DNA of 64,000 nucleotides, taken from assembly GCF_004368785.1 (NCBI RefSeq), contig NZ_SODM01000003.1, positions 62,001 to 126,000 of the forward strand, given 5' to 3'. The notes below the pieces were generated by a model. It was not told the DNA's origin, did not search any database, and saw only the letters and a program-made list of their open reading frames with translations. This DNA is from Flavobacterium sp. 270. Lineage in GTDB: Bacteria > Bacteroidota > Bacteroidia > Flavobacteriales > Flavobacteriaceae. The position numbers were made by a program, and so were the translations under genes. Positions 35,590 to 44,916 of the stretch are shown here, piece after piece (within the stretch, counting starts at the first letter, position 1; every line of letters begins with the position of its first letter).

Positions 35590-36846
35590 ATGATAACTAC
35601 TAAATTTTGCCCAAAAATATTTCTTTTACTATTTAATGTGTTAGTTTTTTTTTCATCATGCGATGATATATTTGTAACCAAAAAAGAGTATACAGAAACT
35701 TCTAGACCACCAGTCTCAGACTCAATTAGCGTACACGATGATTATACATCTCTAGAAAGTGATTATGAAGCTAGAGCTACATTTCAATATAATGAAATGA
35801 GTAATCCTAACGATAAAATAAGAGGATGGCAGGGTTGTCCAAGCATAGGAATTAAAAATAATAAAATATTTGTTGCTTGGTATGGGGGAGAAAAGGGAGA
35901 ATTACCAGGAAACTATATTGTGCTGTCAATAAGTGAGAATATGGGACAAACATGGCTCCCAAATAAATTATTAATTTCTCCTTCTGAAAATTCCTTAAGA
36001 ATGATAGATCCTTCATTTTGGAATGACAAATTTAATGATCTCAATTTAACATGGACAAAAACTGAAGGGGTTTGGGATTTTGGTGCAGGAGGTGTTTGGA
36101 AGGTAAAGATTAGAGAAGTTAACAATGAAATTCAAATCACTAAACCAATTAGACTTTTTAATGGTGTAATGAATGTTAAACCTACAATTTTAGGAACTGA
36201 TAATTCTACAATTATTTTTCCTGTTTCTGCTTGGAATCTTGGAGTTTTTGATGAAAAAGGGAATTATATAGTTTCTAAGGACTATAATGGAGCATACATT
36301 TATAATGGTTACTACAATGGAAAAGGAGAGCTTATTGGTCCATCTTTTTTTTCTAAAATAAATCTTAATAATTCAATAAGATCTTATGATGAACACATGA
36401 TAGTTGCCTTAGACGAAAATTATCTAATATGTATGTTAAGGACCACCGATGGAATTTATACTACAAAAAGTTTCGATGGAGGTAAATCGTGGGAAACTCC
36501 TATAAAGTATAATGATCTTGGACCAACTACATCTAGTAGATTTTTCTTTGGAAAATTAAAATCTGGAAATCTTTTGTTTGTTTTAAACAATAGTTTAACT
36601 AGGAATAAATTAACTGCTTTTTTATCGACAGATAATGGAAAAACATGGCCCTATAAATTATTATTAGATAGTAGAGAGGTTTCATATCCGGATGTGGCAC
36701 AAAATGAAGAAGGAGAGATTTGTGTTGTTTATGATAGATCACGACCATATTTTGGTGAAATTTTATTTTTGAAATTTACTGAAGAAGATATTATAACTGG
36801 TAATATTAATAATCTGACTCCTAGAGTCATAAGTAAATTAAAATAG
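35590..36846 (+). CDS. Sialidase-fold (BNR/Asp-box) lipoprotein
   Basis: A lipoprotein signal (FLLLFNVLVFFSSCDD) leads into a six-bladed propeller of the sialidase group. Three Asp-box motifs are visible: SENMGQTW, SFDGGKSW and STDNGKTW. IRGWQGCPSI holds the place of the FRIP-type arginine, ICMLRTTDG holds a second arginine, and VVYDRSR a third. Catalytic Asp and Tyr/Glu cannot be assigned with certainty. Sialidases cleave terminal sialic acids; relatives cleave other sugars or act as lyases. I chose the ATG at 35590 over the in-frame TTG at 35584. Its place among capsule biosynthesis genes is unusual. Confidence 0.75.
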   Translation: MITTKFCPKIFLLLFNVLVFFSSCDDIFVTKKEYTETSRPPVSDSISVHDDYTSLESDYEARATFQYNEMSNPNDKIRGWQGCPSIGIKNNKIFVAWYGGEKGELPGNYIVLSISENMGQTWLPNKLLISPSENSLRMIDPSFWNDKFNDLNLTWTKTEGVWDFGAGGVWKVKIREVNNEIQITKPIRLFNGVMNVKPTILGTDNSTIIFPVSAWNLGVFDEKGNYIVSKDYNGAYIYNGYYNGKGELIGPSFFSKINLNNSIRSYDEHMIVALDENYLICMLRTTDGIYTTKSFDGGKSWETPIKYNDLGPTTSSRFFFGKLKSGNLLFVLNNSLTRNKLTAFLSTDNGKTWPYKLLLDSREVSYPDVAQNEEGEICVVYDRSRPYFGEILFLKFTEEDIITGNINNLTPRVISKLK

Positions 36847-36879
36847 AGATATATTTTGAGCGCTTTTAATTAAAAAACA

Positions 36880-37992
36880 ATGAAAATTGCAATAATAGGA
36901 ACAAGAGGAATTCCTAACCATTATGGTGGTTTTGAACAATGTGCTGAATATTTAGCCCTAGGACTAGTAAAAAGAGGTTTTGAGGTTATTGTGTATAATT
37001 CTCATAATCACCCTTATCAGGAAAAAGTGTGGAATGGAGTGCAAATAATTCACTGTTACGACCCTGAACATACATTGGGTACGGCCGGACAGTTTATTTA
37101 TGATTTAAACTGTATCTTGAATGTTAGGAAACAAAATTGTGCTATCGTTTTACAATTAGGTTATACGAGTAGTTCTGTTTGGGGTTGGTTAATGCCTAAA
37201 AAAGTGGTGGTGACTACTAATATGGATGGTTTAGAATGGAAGAGAACAAAATATTCTAATAAAGTAAAAAAGTTTTTGCGATATGCTGAATCTCTTGGGA
37301 TTAAATACAGTGATCATCTTATTTCAGACTCTATCGGTATACAGAATTATTTAAAAGAAACATATAATAAAAGCTCTACTTATATTGCTTATGGGGCAAC
37401 ACTTTTTGAGAATAATGATAGCGAAATTCTTAAAAGCTACAATTTGGAGCCCAATAAATACGATATGCTAATAGCTAGATTAGAACCAGAAAATAGTATT
37501 GAAATTATTTTAGATGGTGTTGCAAAGGCTAATTTATCACGTCCGTTTTTAATTATTGGTAATCACGAGACCTCTTATGGAACCTATTTGAAAAATAAAT
37601 TTTCTAAAAATTCACAGATTAAATTTATTGGAGGAATCTATAATATTGATATATTGAATAATTTACGGTATTATTCAAATATTTATTTTCATGGACATAC
37701 AGTAGGTGGTACAAATCCATCTTTGTTAGAAGCTATGGCTTCAAATAGTTTAATTTGTGCAAATGACAATGATTTTAATCGTTATATTTTGTCTGATGAT
37801 GCAATTTATTTTAAGGATGCAAATGATGTTACTCTTAATTTATTAGATACGATTTATACTGAAAATCGTTTTCAAGCAATGTTAATTGAAAACAAAAAGA
37901 AAATCATTAATATTTATGATTGGGAAATCATTGTTGATGAATATGCAAAACATTTTATAGATATAACAAAAACAAGGCAGCTTTCAAATTGA
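36880..37992 (+). CDS. DUF1972/GT4 rhamnosyltransferase-like glycosyltransferase
   Basis: The 370-residue GT-B protein begins KIAIIGTRGIPNHYGGFEQC, the DUF1972 signature, then has TTNMDGLEWKR, and a C-terminal GT4 nucleotide-binding half (ARLEPENSIEIILDG, and HGHTVGGTNPSLLEAMA). DUF1972 enzymes include beta-1,4-rhamnosyltransferases of the WsaF type. It precedes the initiating transferase by one base, so they are coupled. Confidence 0.88.
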   Translation: MKIAIIGTRGIPNHYGGFEQCAEYLALGLVKRGFEVIVYNSHNHPYQEKVWNGVQIIHCYDPEHTLGTAGQFIYDLNCILNVRKQNCAIVLQLGYTSSSVWGWLMPKKVVVTTNMDGLEWKRTKYSNKVKKFLRYAESLGIKYSDHLISDSIGIQNYLKETYNKSSTYIAYGATLFENNDSEILKSYNLEPNKYDMLIARLEPENSIEIILDGVAKANLSRPFLIIGNHETSYGTYLKNKFSKNSQIKFIGGIYNIDILNNLRYYSNIYFHGHTVGGTNPSLLEAMASNSLICANDNDFNRYILSDDAIYFKDANDVTLNLLDTIYTENRFQAMLIENKKKIINIYDWEIIVDEYAKHFIDITKTRQLSN

Positions 37993-37993
37993 T

Positions 37994-39412
37994 ATGAAAA
38001 TTTTAAATGAATTATCTCAATTTCACTTTTCCCGCTATTTCAAGCTTTTGTTTGTTATTTGGGATGTTATCTTATTAAATCTAGCAATTGTTTTATCCGC
38101 GCTTTTAAGATTCGGCAACTTAGAGAAGCTTTTTTTAAAAGAAGTGCAAACGGTTTCATTATTGGCAAATTTAATTTGGATCGGATTACTATTATATCGT
38201 GATTCATATAGAATAATAAGGATAGAGCCTATAGAATCAATACTAAGAAGAACAATTAAAAAAATAATCTTTCATGCAGCCTTAACTGCTGTTTTTGTTG
38301 TTTTTTTAAAATATTCAGATATATCAAGACTTAGATTGGTCTATTTTTATATTTTTTTCTTTACCTTATTAATGGTGTCTCGATACTTATCAATGAAACT
38401 TTTGAAATATATTAGATCTCAAGGGTATAATTTTAGAAATTTTATTATAATTGGCGCAAACGATACTGGTGAGCGAATGCGTAAAATTTTGGCAAAAGAT
38501 TTAACATATGGTTATCGATTTTTAGGTTTTTTTGATGAAAGAACTGATAATTTTGCTTTTATTTCCTCACCAGTTTTAGGAGGATTTGGTGCTATTGAGG
38601 ATTTTATTGTGAATAAAGAAGTTGATGAAATGTATGTTGCATTACATATTGATAATATTACTATCATTAACAAATTAATAGAAATTTGCGAGCATCATAT
38701 GGTTCGAATTAAATTTATTCCAGATTTTCAATTGTATACAAAATCAAATAAGGTCGAAATGTCATTTTATGAAAATACGCCCGTACTTATGTTTCGTCCT
38801 GAACCTTTAGAGTTTACAGTAAATCGACTTTTGAAAAAAGTATTTGATATTTGCTTTTCTCTTGCAGTGATATTATTAGTATTTCCATGGTTGTTTCCGA
38901 TTGTTATGTTGCTCATTAAATTGGAGTCTCAAGGACCAATTTTTTTTCAACAAGAGCGATCAGGAAGAGATAATAGAAGTTTTAAATGCTTGAAATTTAG
39001 AAGTATGCGTGTAAATAATTTATCTGATAAAAAACAAGCTAGAAAAGGAGATAGCAGGGTAACTCGTTTTGGATCATTTATTAGAAAGACTAGTATAGAC
39101 GAACTTCCTCAGTTTTTTAATGTATTTTGGGGCGATATGTCGGTTGTCGGACCTAGACCACACATGGTAAATCATACTAAACAATATACCGAATTAATAA
39201 ATAATTACTTAGTAAGGCAATATGCAAAGCCAGGAATTACTGGATGGGCTCAAGTGAATGGATATCGTGGTGAAACAAGAGAGCTTATTGACATGGAAAA
39301 TAGAGTAGAATATGATATTTGGTATATCGAAAATTGGAGTTTATTATTAGATATAAAAATTATTATAAAAACTATCATAAATGTATTTAAAGGAGAAGAG
39401 AATGCATATTAG
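37994..39412 (+). CDS. Undecaprenyl-phosphate sugar phosphotransferase (initiating enzyme)
   Basis: The 472-residue polyprenyl glycosylphosphotransferase has four or five N-terminal spans, a CoA-binding-like middle (FIIIGANDTGERMRKIL), and a C-terminal catalytic domain. That domain carries KVFDICFSLAVILL, QERSGRDNRSFKCLKFRSM, DELPQFFNVFWGDMSVVGPRP and the late KPGITGWAQVNGYRGET. It transfers sugar-1-phosphate to undecaprenyl phosphate and starts each repeat unit (WcaJ-type). It is the last gene of the first long run; a new promoter lies behind it. Confidence 0.92.
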   Translation: MKILNELSQFHFSRYFKLLFVIWDVILLNLAIVLSALLRFGNLEKLFLKEVQTVSLLANLIWIGLLLYRDSYRIIRIEPIESILRRTIKKIIFHAALTAVFVVFLKYSDISRLRLVYFYIFFFTLLMVSRYLSMKLLKYIRSQGYNFRNFIIIGANDTGERMRKILAKDLTYGYRFLGFFDERTDNFAFISSPVLGGFGAIEDFIVNKEVDEMYVALHIDNITIINKLIEICEHHMVRIKFIPDFQLYTKSNKVEMSFYENTPVLMFRPEPLEFTVNRLLKKVFDICFSLAVILLVFPWLFPIVMLLIKLESQGPIFFQQERSGRDNRSFKCLKFRSMRVNNLSDKKQARKGDSRVTRFGSFIRKTSIDELPQFFNVFWGDMSVVGPRPHMVNHTKQYTELINNYLVRQYAKPGITGWAQVNGYRGETRELIDMENRVEYDIWYIENWSLLLDIKIIIKTIINVFKGEENAY

Positions 39413-39512
39413 TTCTTCTTGGTAACTTAAAATAAAGATTCTTACAGATTTTAGCTGTTTAGTTTGTAAGTACAAAATGCTAATCCAGGTAAAAATAAAG
39501 TTTTTAAATTCC

Positions 39513-39520
39513 TATATTTG
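39513..39520 (+). promoter_or_regulatory. Promoter of wza-wzc
   Basis: Exact TATATTTG -7 box, 20 bases before the ATG at 39540, with TTTTT about 20 bases upstream as a weak -33 element. It lies downstream of an upstream in-frame ATG at 39477, which therefore cannot be the normal start. Confidence 0.55.
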
Positions 39521-39539
39521 CCAGCTTAAATTAAATCTA

Positions 39540-40328
39540 ATGACATTAAAACCTTCTTTTTTTATAAAAAACGTCAGTTTTTTATTATTTTTATTCTTAT
39601 TGTTTTCGTGTGGCTCAAAAAAAAACATAGTGTATTATCAGAATATCGATGCTATGGCTTCAGTGAAGGATAATAATTATGAAGTTAAAATTCAGCCAGA
39701 TGATTTGTTAATGATTATTGTTTCAGCTGACGATCCTGAAGTTGCTTTGCCTTTTAATTTAAAGACCTACAGTATTGCTTCTTCAAATAGATTAGATGTA
39801 ACTAGAGGGCAGGAAACCGTTCAGTTATATTTGGTTGATCAAGGTGGCAATATTGAGTTTCCAGTAATAGGGAAATTAAATATTGCTGGACTAACAAGAA
39901 CAGAAGTCCTTAAGCTGATGCAGAATAAGATTGGTGCGTATATTAAAAACCCAATTTTAAATCTTCGTATCATGAATTTTAAGATTTCGTTACAAGGAGA
40001 AGTTAATTTGCCAGGTACATATCCGATAAATTCTGAAAGAGTGACTTTAATTGAAGCCCTTAGTATGGCTAAAGATTTAACAATATATGGTAAAAGAGAT
40101 AACATTTTGGTAATTAGAGAAACTAATGGAATAAAGTCATTTAATAGAGTAGATATAACAAAATCTGACTTTATCAATTCTCCTTTTTATTATTTATCTC
40201 AAAATGATGTCGTATATGTTGAGCCTAACAAAACAAAAGTAAATTCTTCCGTTGTTGGTCCTAATACATCTGTAATTATATCTGCAGTATCTATATTAGT
40301 ATCACTATCAGTCTTAATCTTTAAATAA
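39540..40328 (+). CDS. wza: Polysaccharide export outer-membrane lipoprotein (Wza type)
   Basis: From the ATG at 39540 the 262-residue protein has a lipoprotein signal (VSFLLFLFLLFSCGSKK), then a Poly_export domain (PDDLLMIIVSADDPEVAL), a SLBB-type repeat (SLQGEVNLPGTYPIN, then LTIYGKRDNILVIRE) and a C-terminal hydrophobic helix with which Wza crosses the outer membrane. The earlier ATG at 39477 is not used: it would hide the lipobox 40 residues inside the protein, and it lies before the -7 box. It forms an operon with wzc, 15 bases on. Confidence 0.9.
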   Translation: MTLKPSFFIKNVSFLLFLFLLFSCGSKKNIVYYQNIDAMASVKDNNYEVKIQPDDLLMIIVSADDPEVALPFNLKTYSIASSNRLDVTRGQETVQLYLVDQGGNIEFPVIGKLNIAGLTRTEVLKLMQNKIGAYIKNPILNLRIMNFKISLQGEVNLPGTYPINSERVTLIEALSMAKDLTIYGKRDNILVIRETNGIKSFNRVDITKSDFINSPFYYLSQNDVVYVEPNKTKVNSSVVGPNTSVIISAVSILVSLSVLIFK

Positions 40329-40343
40329 AATTAGAACAATAAA

Positions 40344-42734
40344 ATGCAAAAAAAAGATTTTTATAAAAGCAATAAAGATGAAGACATCGAGGACATTAAT
40401 CTTAGAGAGCAAATTGATAAATATTTAATACATTGGCGGTGGTTTTTGATTAGTATTATTATTTGTCTTATTGGAGCATTCTTATATTTGCGTTATACAA
40501 CTCCTGCTTATGAAGCAAGTACTACCATATTAGTAAAAGATGAAAAAAAAGGAGGAATGCTCTCTGAATTATCTGCTTTTGCTGATTTAGGATTAGGAGG
40601 AAGTATGAAGAATAATGTAGATAATGAAATTGAAATTTTAAAATCACGAACATTAGTTGAAAGTACTATAAATGAATTAGATCTTAATGTTGCTTTATAT
40701 GTAGAAGGAAAAGTGGTGGATCGTGATATTTATGCAGATACACCTATAAAAGCTTATTTTTTTAATAAAACAGATAAATTTAACGAAACGGATGTTATTT
40801 TAAACTGTAAACTTTTGAATTCAAATTCTTTTCAATTACAGGTTGAAGGAGAAAATGAAAAAAATGAAAATTTTATTATACCTAAAAAGAGTCAGTTTAA
40901 GTATGGCGAAAAAATAGCTACGAAGGTGGGAAATTTAGTTGTTACTAAAACTTCTTTTTTTGGAAAAAATCACACAGGAAGGTATAAAGCTATCAAAATT
41001 GTTGTTATTTCATTGGATGAATTAACAGAAGATTTTAGGAAAAAATTAAAGGTAGAGCCAATTAGTAAAACTAGTAGTGTTGTTAATATTTCAATTTCTG
41101 ATCCGGTATCAAAAAAAGCAGAAGATTTTTTGGATAATATGATTCAGATTTATAATGAAGATGCTGCTGAAGATAAAAATTTTATTTCTGAAAACACTTC
41201 CAAATTTATTGCAAGTAGATTAGCTTTAATTGCTCAGGAATTAGATGGGGTTGAGCAAGATGTTGAGACTTTTAAAAAAGCAAATAAATTAACTGATATT
41301 GAATCAGACGCTAAGCTTTTTATAGAAGGTTCAAGCGAATATGATAAAAAAGGAGTAGAAACCGAAATTCAATTAAATGTAGTTTCCTCATTACTGGACT
41401 TTATTAAAAAAAGTACTAATTCAGATTTACTGCCATCCAATATGATAACGGAAACTGGAGATGCATCTGGATTAATCAGTTCCTATAATCAATTAGTTCT
41501 AGATCGTAATAGAATTCTAAAATCGGCTACAATAGAAAATCCTTCAGTTGTAAAATTAGATCAACAGATAAATTCTTTAAAATCAAATGTTGCAACAAGT
41601 TTAAGACGTATGCAGTCTAATTTGCAAATTCAAAATCGCGATATAAAAAGTCAAGAAGGAATTTTGAACAGCAAAATTGGTAAAATTCCTGTTCAAGAAC
41701 GTCAGTTTAGAGTAATTGCTAGGCAGCAAAAAGTTAAAGAAGAGTTATATTTATATTTATTACAAAAACGAGAAGAGACAGCTATTTCGCTAGCGGCTAC
41801 TGAGCCGAATGCACGTGTTATAGACGTTGCAAAAGCGGATAAAAAACCCTTAAGTCCCAAGAAAAAAATCATTTACTTTGCGGGTTTATTGCTAGGTTTA
41901 CTGATTCCTTTCGGAGTTATTTATGCGGACGAGTTATTAGATACAAAAATTAAAAGTAAATTAGATTTAGAAGGGAAAACACAAATTCCGTTTATTGGAG
42001 ATGTGCCTACTTCAGATGATATTGCAGAATTAATTAAATCAGAAAGTAGGACGAGTTCTGCAGAGGCAATACGAATCGTAAGGACCAACCTTGAGTTCAT
42101 GCTTACAAAAGTTCCTGATGGAATTGCTAAAACTATTTTTGTTACCTCTACTTTCCCATCTGAAGGTAAAACTTTTATATCAGTAAACTTAGCTGCTACT
42201 TTTGCACTTTCCGGAAGAAAGGTTTTATTAATTGGAGCAGATATTAGAAATCCAAAATTCGGTGAATATATTGATGTTCCAAGTTTAGGGTTGACTAACT
42301 ATTTGTCTTCTCATGATAAGGATGTCAATGATTTCATTTTCAAGCATAAAGGGTATGAAAATTTCTTTATTCTTCCTTCTGGAATAATTCCGCCAAATCC
42401 GGCTGAATTATTAATGGGGAAAAAGGTAGGTGAGCTTTTTGATCAACTTAAAAAAGTTTATGACTATATCATTGTAGATACAGCACCTGTAAGCTTAGTT
42501 ACAGATACATTATTAATAGCTAAAAATGCAGATACATTTGTATATGTAATGCGTGCAAATGTATTAGAAAAACGAATGCTAAACATTGCTAATACTTTCT
42601 ACAAAGAAAAGAAACTTCCAAATATGTGTATTGTTCTTAATGATACGGACTCTACAAAAGGTTATGGCTATGGTTATGGTTATGGTGTAAGAGAAGAGAA
42701 AAAACCTTGGTACAAAAAAATATTCTCCAAATAG
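40344..42734 (+). CDS. wzc: Wzc-type tyrosine autokinase/chain-length regulator
   Basis: The 796-residue protein starts with a Wzz domain: first span at ~32-50 (WFLISIIICLIGAFLYL), large periplasmic coiled region with heptad-like stretches, second span at ~515-530. A C-terminal BY-kinase domain follows: Walker A FPSEGKTFIS, Walker A' LLIGADIRNP, Walker B YIIVDTAPVS. The tail GYGYGYGYG holds the tyrosine cluster that is phosphorylated. Wzc partners with Wza and with the CpsB phosphatase gene opposite. A 6-bp DNA repeat encodes the Gly-Tyr units. Confidence 0.95.
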   Translation: MQKKDFYKSNKDEDIEDINLREQIDKYLIHWRWFLISIIICLIGAFLYLRYTTPAYEASTTILVKDEKKGGMLSELSAFADLGLGGSMKNNVDNEIEILKSRTLVESTINELDLNVALYVEGKVVDRDIYADTPIKAYFFNKTDKFNETDVILNCKLLNSNSFQLQVEGENEKNENFIIPKKSQFKYGEKIATKVGNLVVTKTSFFGKNHTGRYKAIKIVVISLDELTEDFRKKLKVEPISKTSSVVNISISDPVSKKAEDFLDNMIQIYNEDAAEDKNFISENTSKFIASRLALIAQELDGVEQDVETFKKANKLTDIESDAKLFIEGSSEYDKKGVETEIQLNVVSSLLDFIKKSTNSDLLPSNMITETGDASGLISSYNQLVLDRNRILKSATIENPSVVKLDQQINSLKSNVATSLRRMQSNLQIQNRDIKSQEGILNSKIGKIPVQERQFRVIARQQKVKEELYLYLLQKREETAISLAATEPNARVIDVAKADKKPLSPKKKIIYFAGLLLGLLIPFGVIYADELLDTKIKSKLDLEGKTQIPFIGDVPTSDDIAELIKSESRTSSAEAIRIVRTNLEFMLTKVPDGIAKTIFVTSTFPSEGKTFISVNLAATFALSGRKVLLIGADIRNPKFGEYIDVPSLGLTNYLSSHDKDVNDFIFKHKGYENFFILPSGIIPPNPAELLMGKKVGELFDQLKKVYDYIIVDTAPVSLVTDTLLIAKNADTFVYVMRANVLEKRMLNIANTFYKEKKLPNMCIVLNDTDSTKGYGYGYGYGVREEKKPWYKKIFSK

Positions 42735-42746
42735 AGAAGGAAACAT

Positions 42747-42798
42747 AAAGTATAAAAAAAAGCGGTTCAAACATTTGAACCGCTTTTTTTTATACTTT
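42747..42798. terminator. Perfect 25-bp bidirectional terminator
   Basis: The two arms 42747-42771 and 42774-42798 are exact complements over 25 bases, with a 2-base loop, a GC core (AGCGGTTCAAA) and eight-base A and T runs. It serves both wzc (plus) and cpsB (minus). Confidence 0.9.
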
Positions 42799-42827
42799 AT
42801 AAGTTAGTTGTAATATATTACTTTGAT

Positions 42828-43565
42828 TTAAAATTTAAAAAACTGATTGTTTGCTATAATTTCTTTTAAAACTGGTAAACTGTCAATTTTTATTTTTTGA
42901 TTGAAAGATGCAATGTGATTATTATGATGAACATCAGTTCCAACAAAATCATACATTCCTTTTTTTAGAAGTTGTTCAGCAACTTTGGTAATTTCACCAC
43001 CATAGTATCCAACTACTGCAAGTAAATTTAATTGAAACAGACATCCAGCTTTTTTTAATTTATCATATTCATTAAGGTTTTTATGATAAAACAAATATCT
43101 TTCAGGATGTGCTAAAACTGGAATATATCCTGCTACCTGTAAATCAAAAAGTATTTTATACAATTGAACAGGAGCATTCATGTATGACATTTCTACCAAT
43201 ACATAATTATCTTTTAAAGTTAAAAGTTTTTCATTTTGGAAATGACTTTCAAACCAATCATCCATGAAATATTCTGCTGCAGCCTGAAATGGAATTTTGA
43301 TATTCTCGCTTTCTAATAAAATTTTGGTTTCTGCATGTTTTGAAATAATAGCCTCAGGCGAATTATTCCAAATATAATGACTGATATGAGGTGTTGTGAT
43401 AAATTGAGCTATTCCCATTTCCTGAAAAGATGTCGCCAGCTTAGTTGTATCAGCTATATTTTTTGCCCCATCGTCAATTCCTGGTAATAAGTGGGAATGA
43501 ATATCAACAAAATCTCCAGACAGAAGATCTTTTAAGTACGGTTTGGATTTTAAGAATGATAACAT
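42828..43565 (-). CDS. CpsB/YwqE-type PHP-domain tyrosine phosphatase
   Basis: The 245-residue protein has the PHP metal sites: DIHSHLLPGIDDG (first His pair and Asp), TTPHIS, AEYFMD, LAHPERY and FVGTDVHHNN. This is the CpsB/YwqE family, which dephosphorylates the Wzc-type kinase. It lies convergent to wzc across the shared terminator. A TACTTTTG -7 box ends only 6 bases before the ATG, so the transcript has almost no leader. Confidence 0.92.
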   Translation of the reverse strand: MLSFLKSKPYLKDLLSGDFVDIHSHLLPGIDDGAKNIADTTKLATSFQEMGIAQFITTPHISHYIWNNSPEAIISKHAETKILLESENIKIPFQAAAEYFMDDWFESHFQNEKLLTLKDNYVLVEMSYMNAPVQLYKILFDLQVAGYIPVLAHPERYLFYHKNLNEYDKLKKAGCLFQLNLLAVVGYYGGEITKVAEQLLKKGMYDFVGTDVHHNNHIASFNQKIKIDSLPVLKEIIANNQFFKF

Positions 43566-43570
43566 GGGCG

Positions 43571-43578
43571 CAAAAGTA
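43571..43578 (-). promoter_or_regulatory. -7 box abutting the cpsB-like start codon
   Basis: Minus-strand TACTTTTG, an exact match. Transcription would begin at or within a few bases of the ATG at 43565. Confidence 0.5.
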
Positions 43579-43684
43579 AATAAAATAGATAGTATTTTGT
43601 AAGATTAAGTGAATGATTTTTTTCTAAAGTAATTTGATGTCAGATTTATTATAGAAATCAAGTATGATATTATATCGATTATTT

Positions 43685-43692
43685 TATATTTG
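43685..43692 (+). promoter_or_regulatory. -7 box of the DUF5009-like gene at 43718
   Basis: Exact TATATTTG, 26 bases ahead of the ATG. Confidence 0.5.
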
Positions 43693-43717
43693 TCTTTACC
43701 ACTAATCTTAATAATTT

Positions 43718-44902
43718 ATGAAAATAAAAGAGAATTTATACAATCAAAGAATCATTTCTATAGATGCTTTGCGCGGAATTACCATTTTTGTAATGATTTT
43801 TGTAAATGAGCTTGCAAGTATTAAAAACGTTCCGCAATGGATGAAGCACATGCCGGCTGATGCTGATGCAATGACCTTTGTTGATGTTGTTTTTCCTGCA
43901 TTTTTGTTTATTGTTGGAATGTCGATTCCATTTGCTTTTAATGCTAGATTGTTGAAGGGAGATAGTTGCAGAATAATTTGGACTCATACTTTAAAAAGAG
44001 CTTTGGCCTTAATTATCATTGGGGTATATATGGTAAATGCCGAATATGGTTATGATGCTTCTAAAATGGTTATCGCTCCTGCATTTTGGGGACTTTTTGC
44101 TTACGCAATGCCAATTCCGATTTGGAATAAATATGCTAAAGATTTTCCTGTCTGGATAAAAAACACACTGCAATATGGTGGAATGGCAGTTTTGATAGTA
44201 CTTTATTTTTTATATGTTCAAGATAATGGTGAAATGGGAATGACGCCAAAATGGTGGGGAATTTTAGGTCTGATAGGCTGGGCATATCTTTTTACAGTAG
44301 TTTACTACTGGCTGGTTTCAGGAAAATTATGGGCAATGATTTTATTCTTGATTGTTTGTGTCGTTGCTAACTCAATAAATCTGACCGAAGGAATAGTAAA
44401 ATTGCCTTGGTTCAGTTTCATTGCAGGGCATCTAACACATGCTTCGGTAGTAACAGCAGGCGTAGTTATTTCATTATTGTTTTTTGATCGAAAAATCGTT
44501 CCAAAAATTAATTGGGCGGTAATAGGTTTTGCAGTACTCTTTTTTGTTACAGCTTATTTCTTAAGGCCTTATTATGGAATTTCAAAAATAAAAGGAACAC
44601 CATCTTGGACAATGTTTTCGGCTGCGATTTGTACCGTTTTATTTTATTTTCTTTATTGGTTAATGGAAATTAAAAAACAAACTAAATGGAGCGATTTCTT
44701 TATGCCAGCCGCGGCAAACCCATTGTTGATTTACATTTTACCGGGTGTTATTTATTATTTTAACCTGGCATTCCATATTCATATAATTCCAGATTATTTT
44801 CGCGAAGGAGTTCCGGGAATAATATGGTCATTGGTGTTTTCGACAATAATGTTATTTGTCATGAAAATTTGCAATAAATATAAAATTCAATTGCATTTAT
44901 AG
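43718..44902 (+). CDS. DUF5009/heparan-N-acetyltransferase-like membrane acyltransferase
   Basis: The 394-residue protein has about ten membrane spans. The opening RIISIDALRGITIFVMIFVNEL and the FVDVVFPAFLFIVGMSIPFAF region are hallmarks of the HGSNAT/DUF5009 group, whose members move acetyl from cytoplasmic acetyl-CoA to sugar amines across the membrane. It lies just beyond the capsule locus and could modify the polymer, but a second copy exists at 57162. Substrate unknown. Confidence 0.82.
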   Translation: MKIKENLYNQRIISIDALRGITIFVMIFVNELASIKNVPQWMKHMPADADAMTFVDVVFPAFLFIVGMSIPFAFNARLLKGDSCRIIWTHTLKRALALIIIGVYMVNAEYGYDASKMVIAPAFWGLFAYAMPIPIWNKYAKDFPVWIKNTLQYGGMAVLIVLYFLYVQDNGEMGMTPKWWGILGLIGWAYLFTVVYYWLVSGKLWAMILFLIVCVVANSINLTEGIVKLPWFSFIAGHLTHASVVTAGVVISLLFFDRKIVPKINWAVIGFAVLFFVTAYFLRPYYGISKIKGTPSWTMFSAAICTVLFYFLYWLMEIKKQTKWSDFFMPAAANPLLIYILPGVIYYFNLAFHIHIIPDYFREGVPGIIWSLVFSTIMLFVMKICNKYKIQLHL

Positions 44903-44916
44903 AAAAAATAATTTTT

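Noticed and set aside
39477..39539. Upstream ATG giving a longer Wza
   Set aside because: It precedes the -7 box and would bury the lipoprotein signal; the ATG at 39540 fits both signal and promoter.
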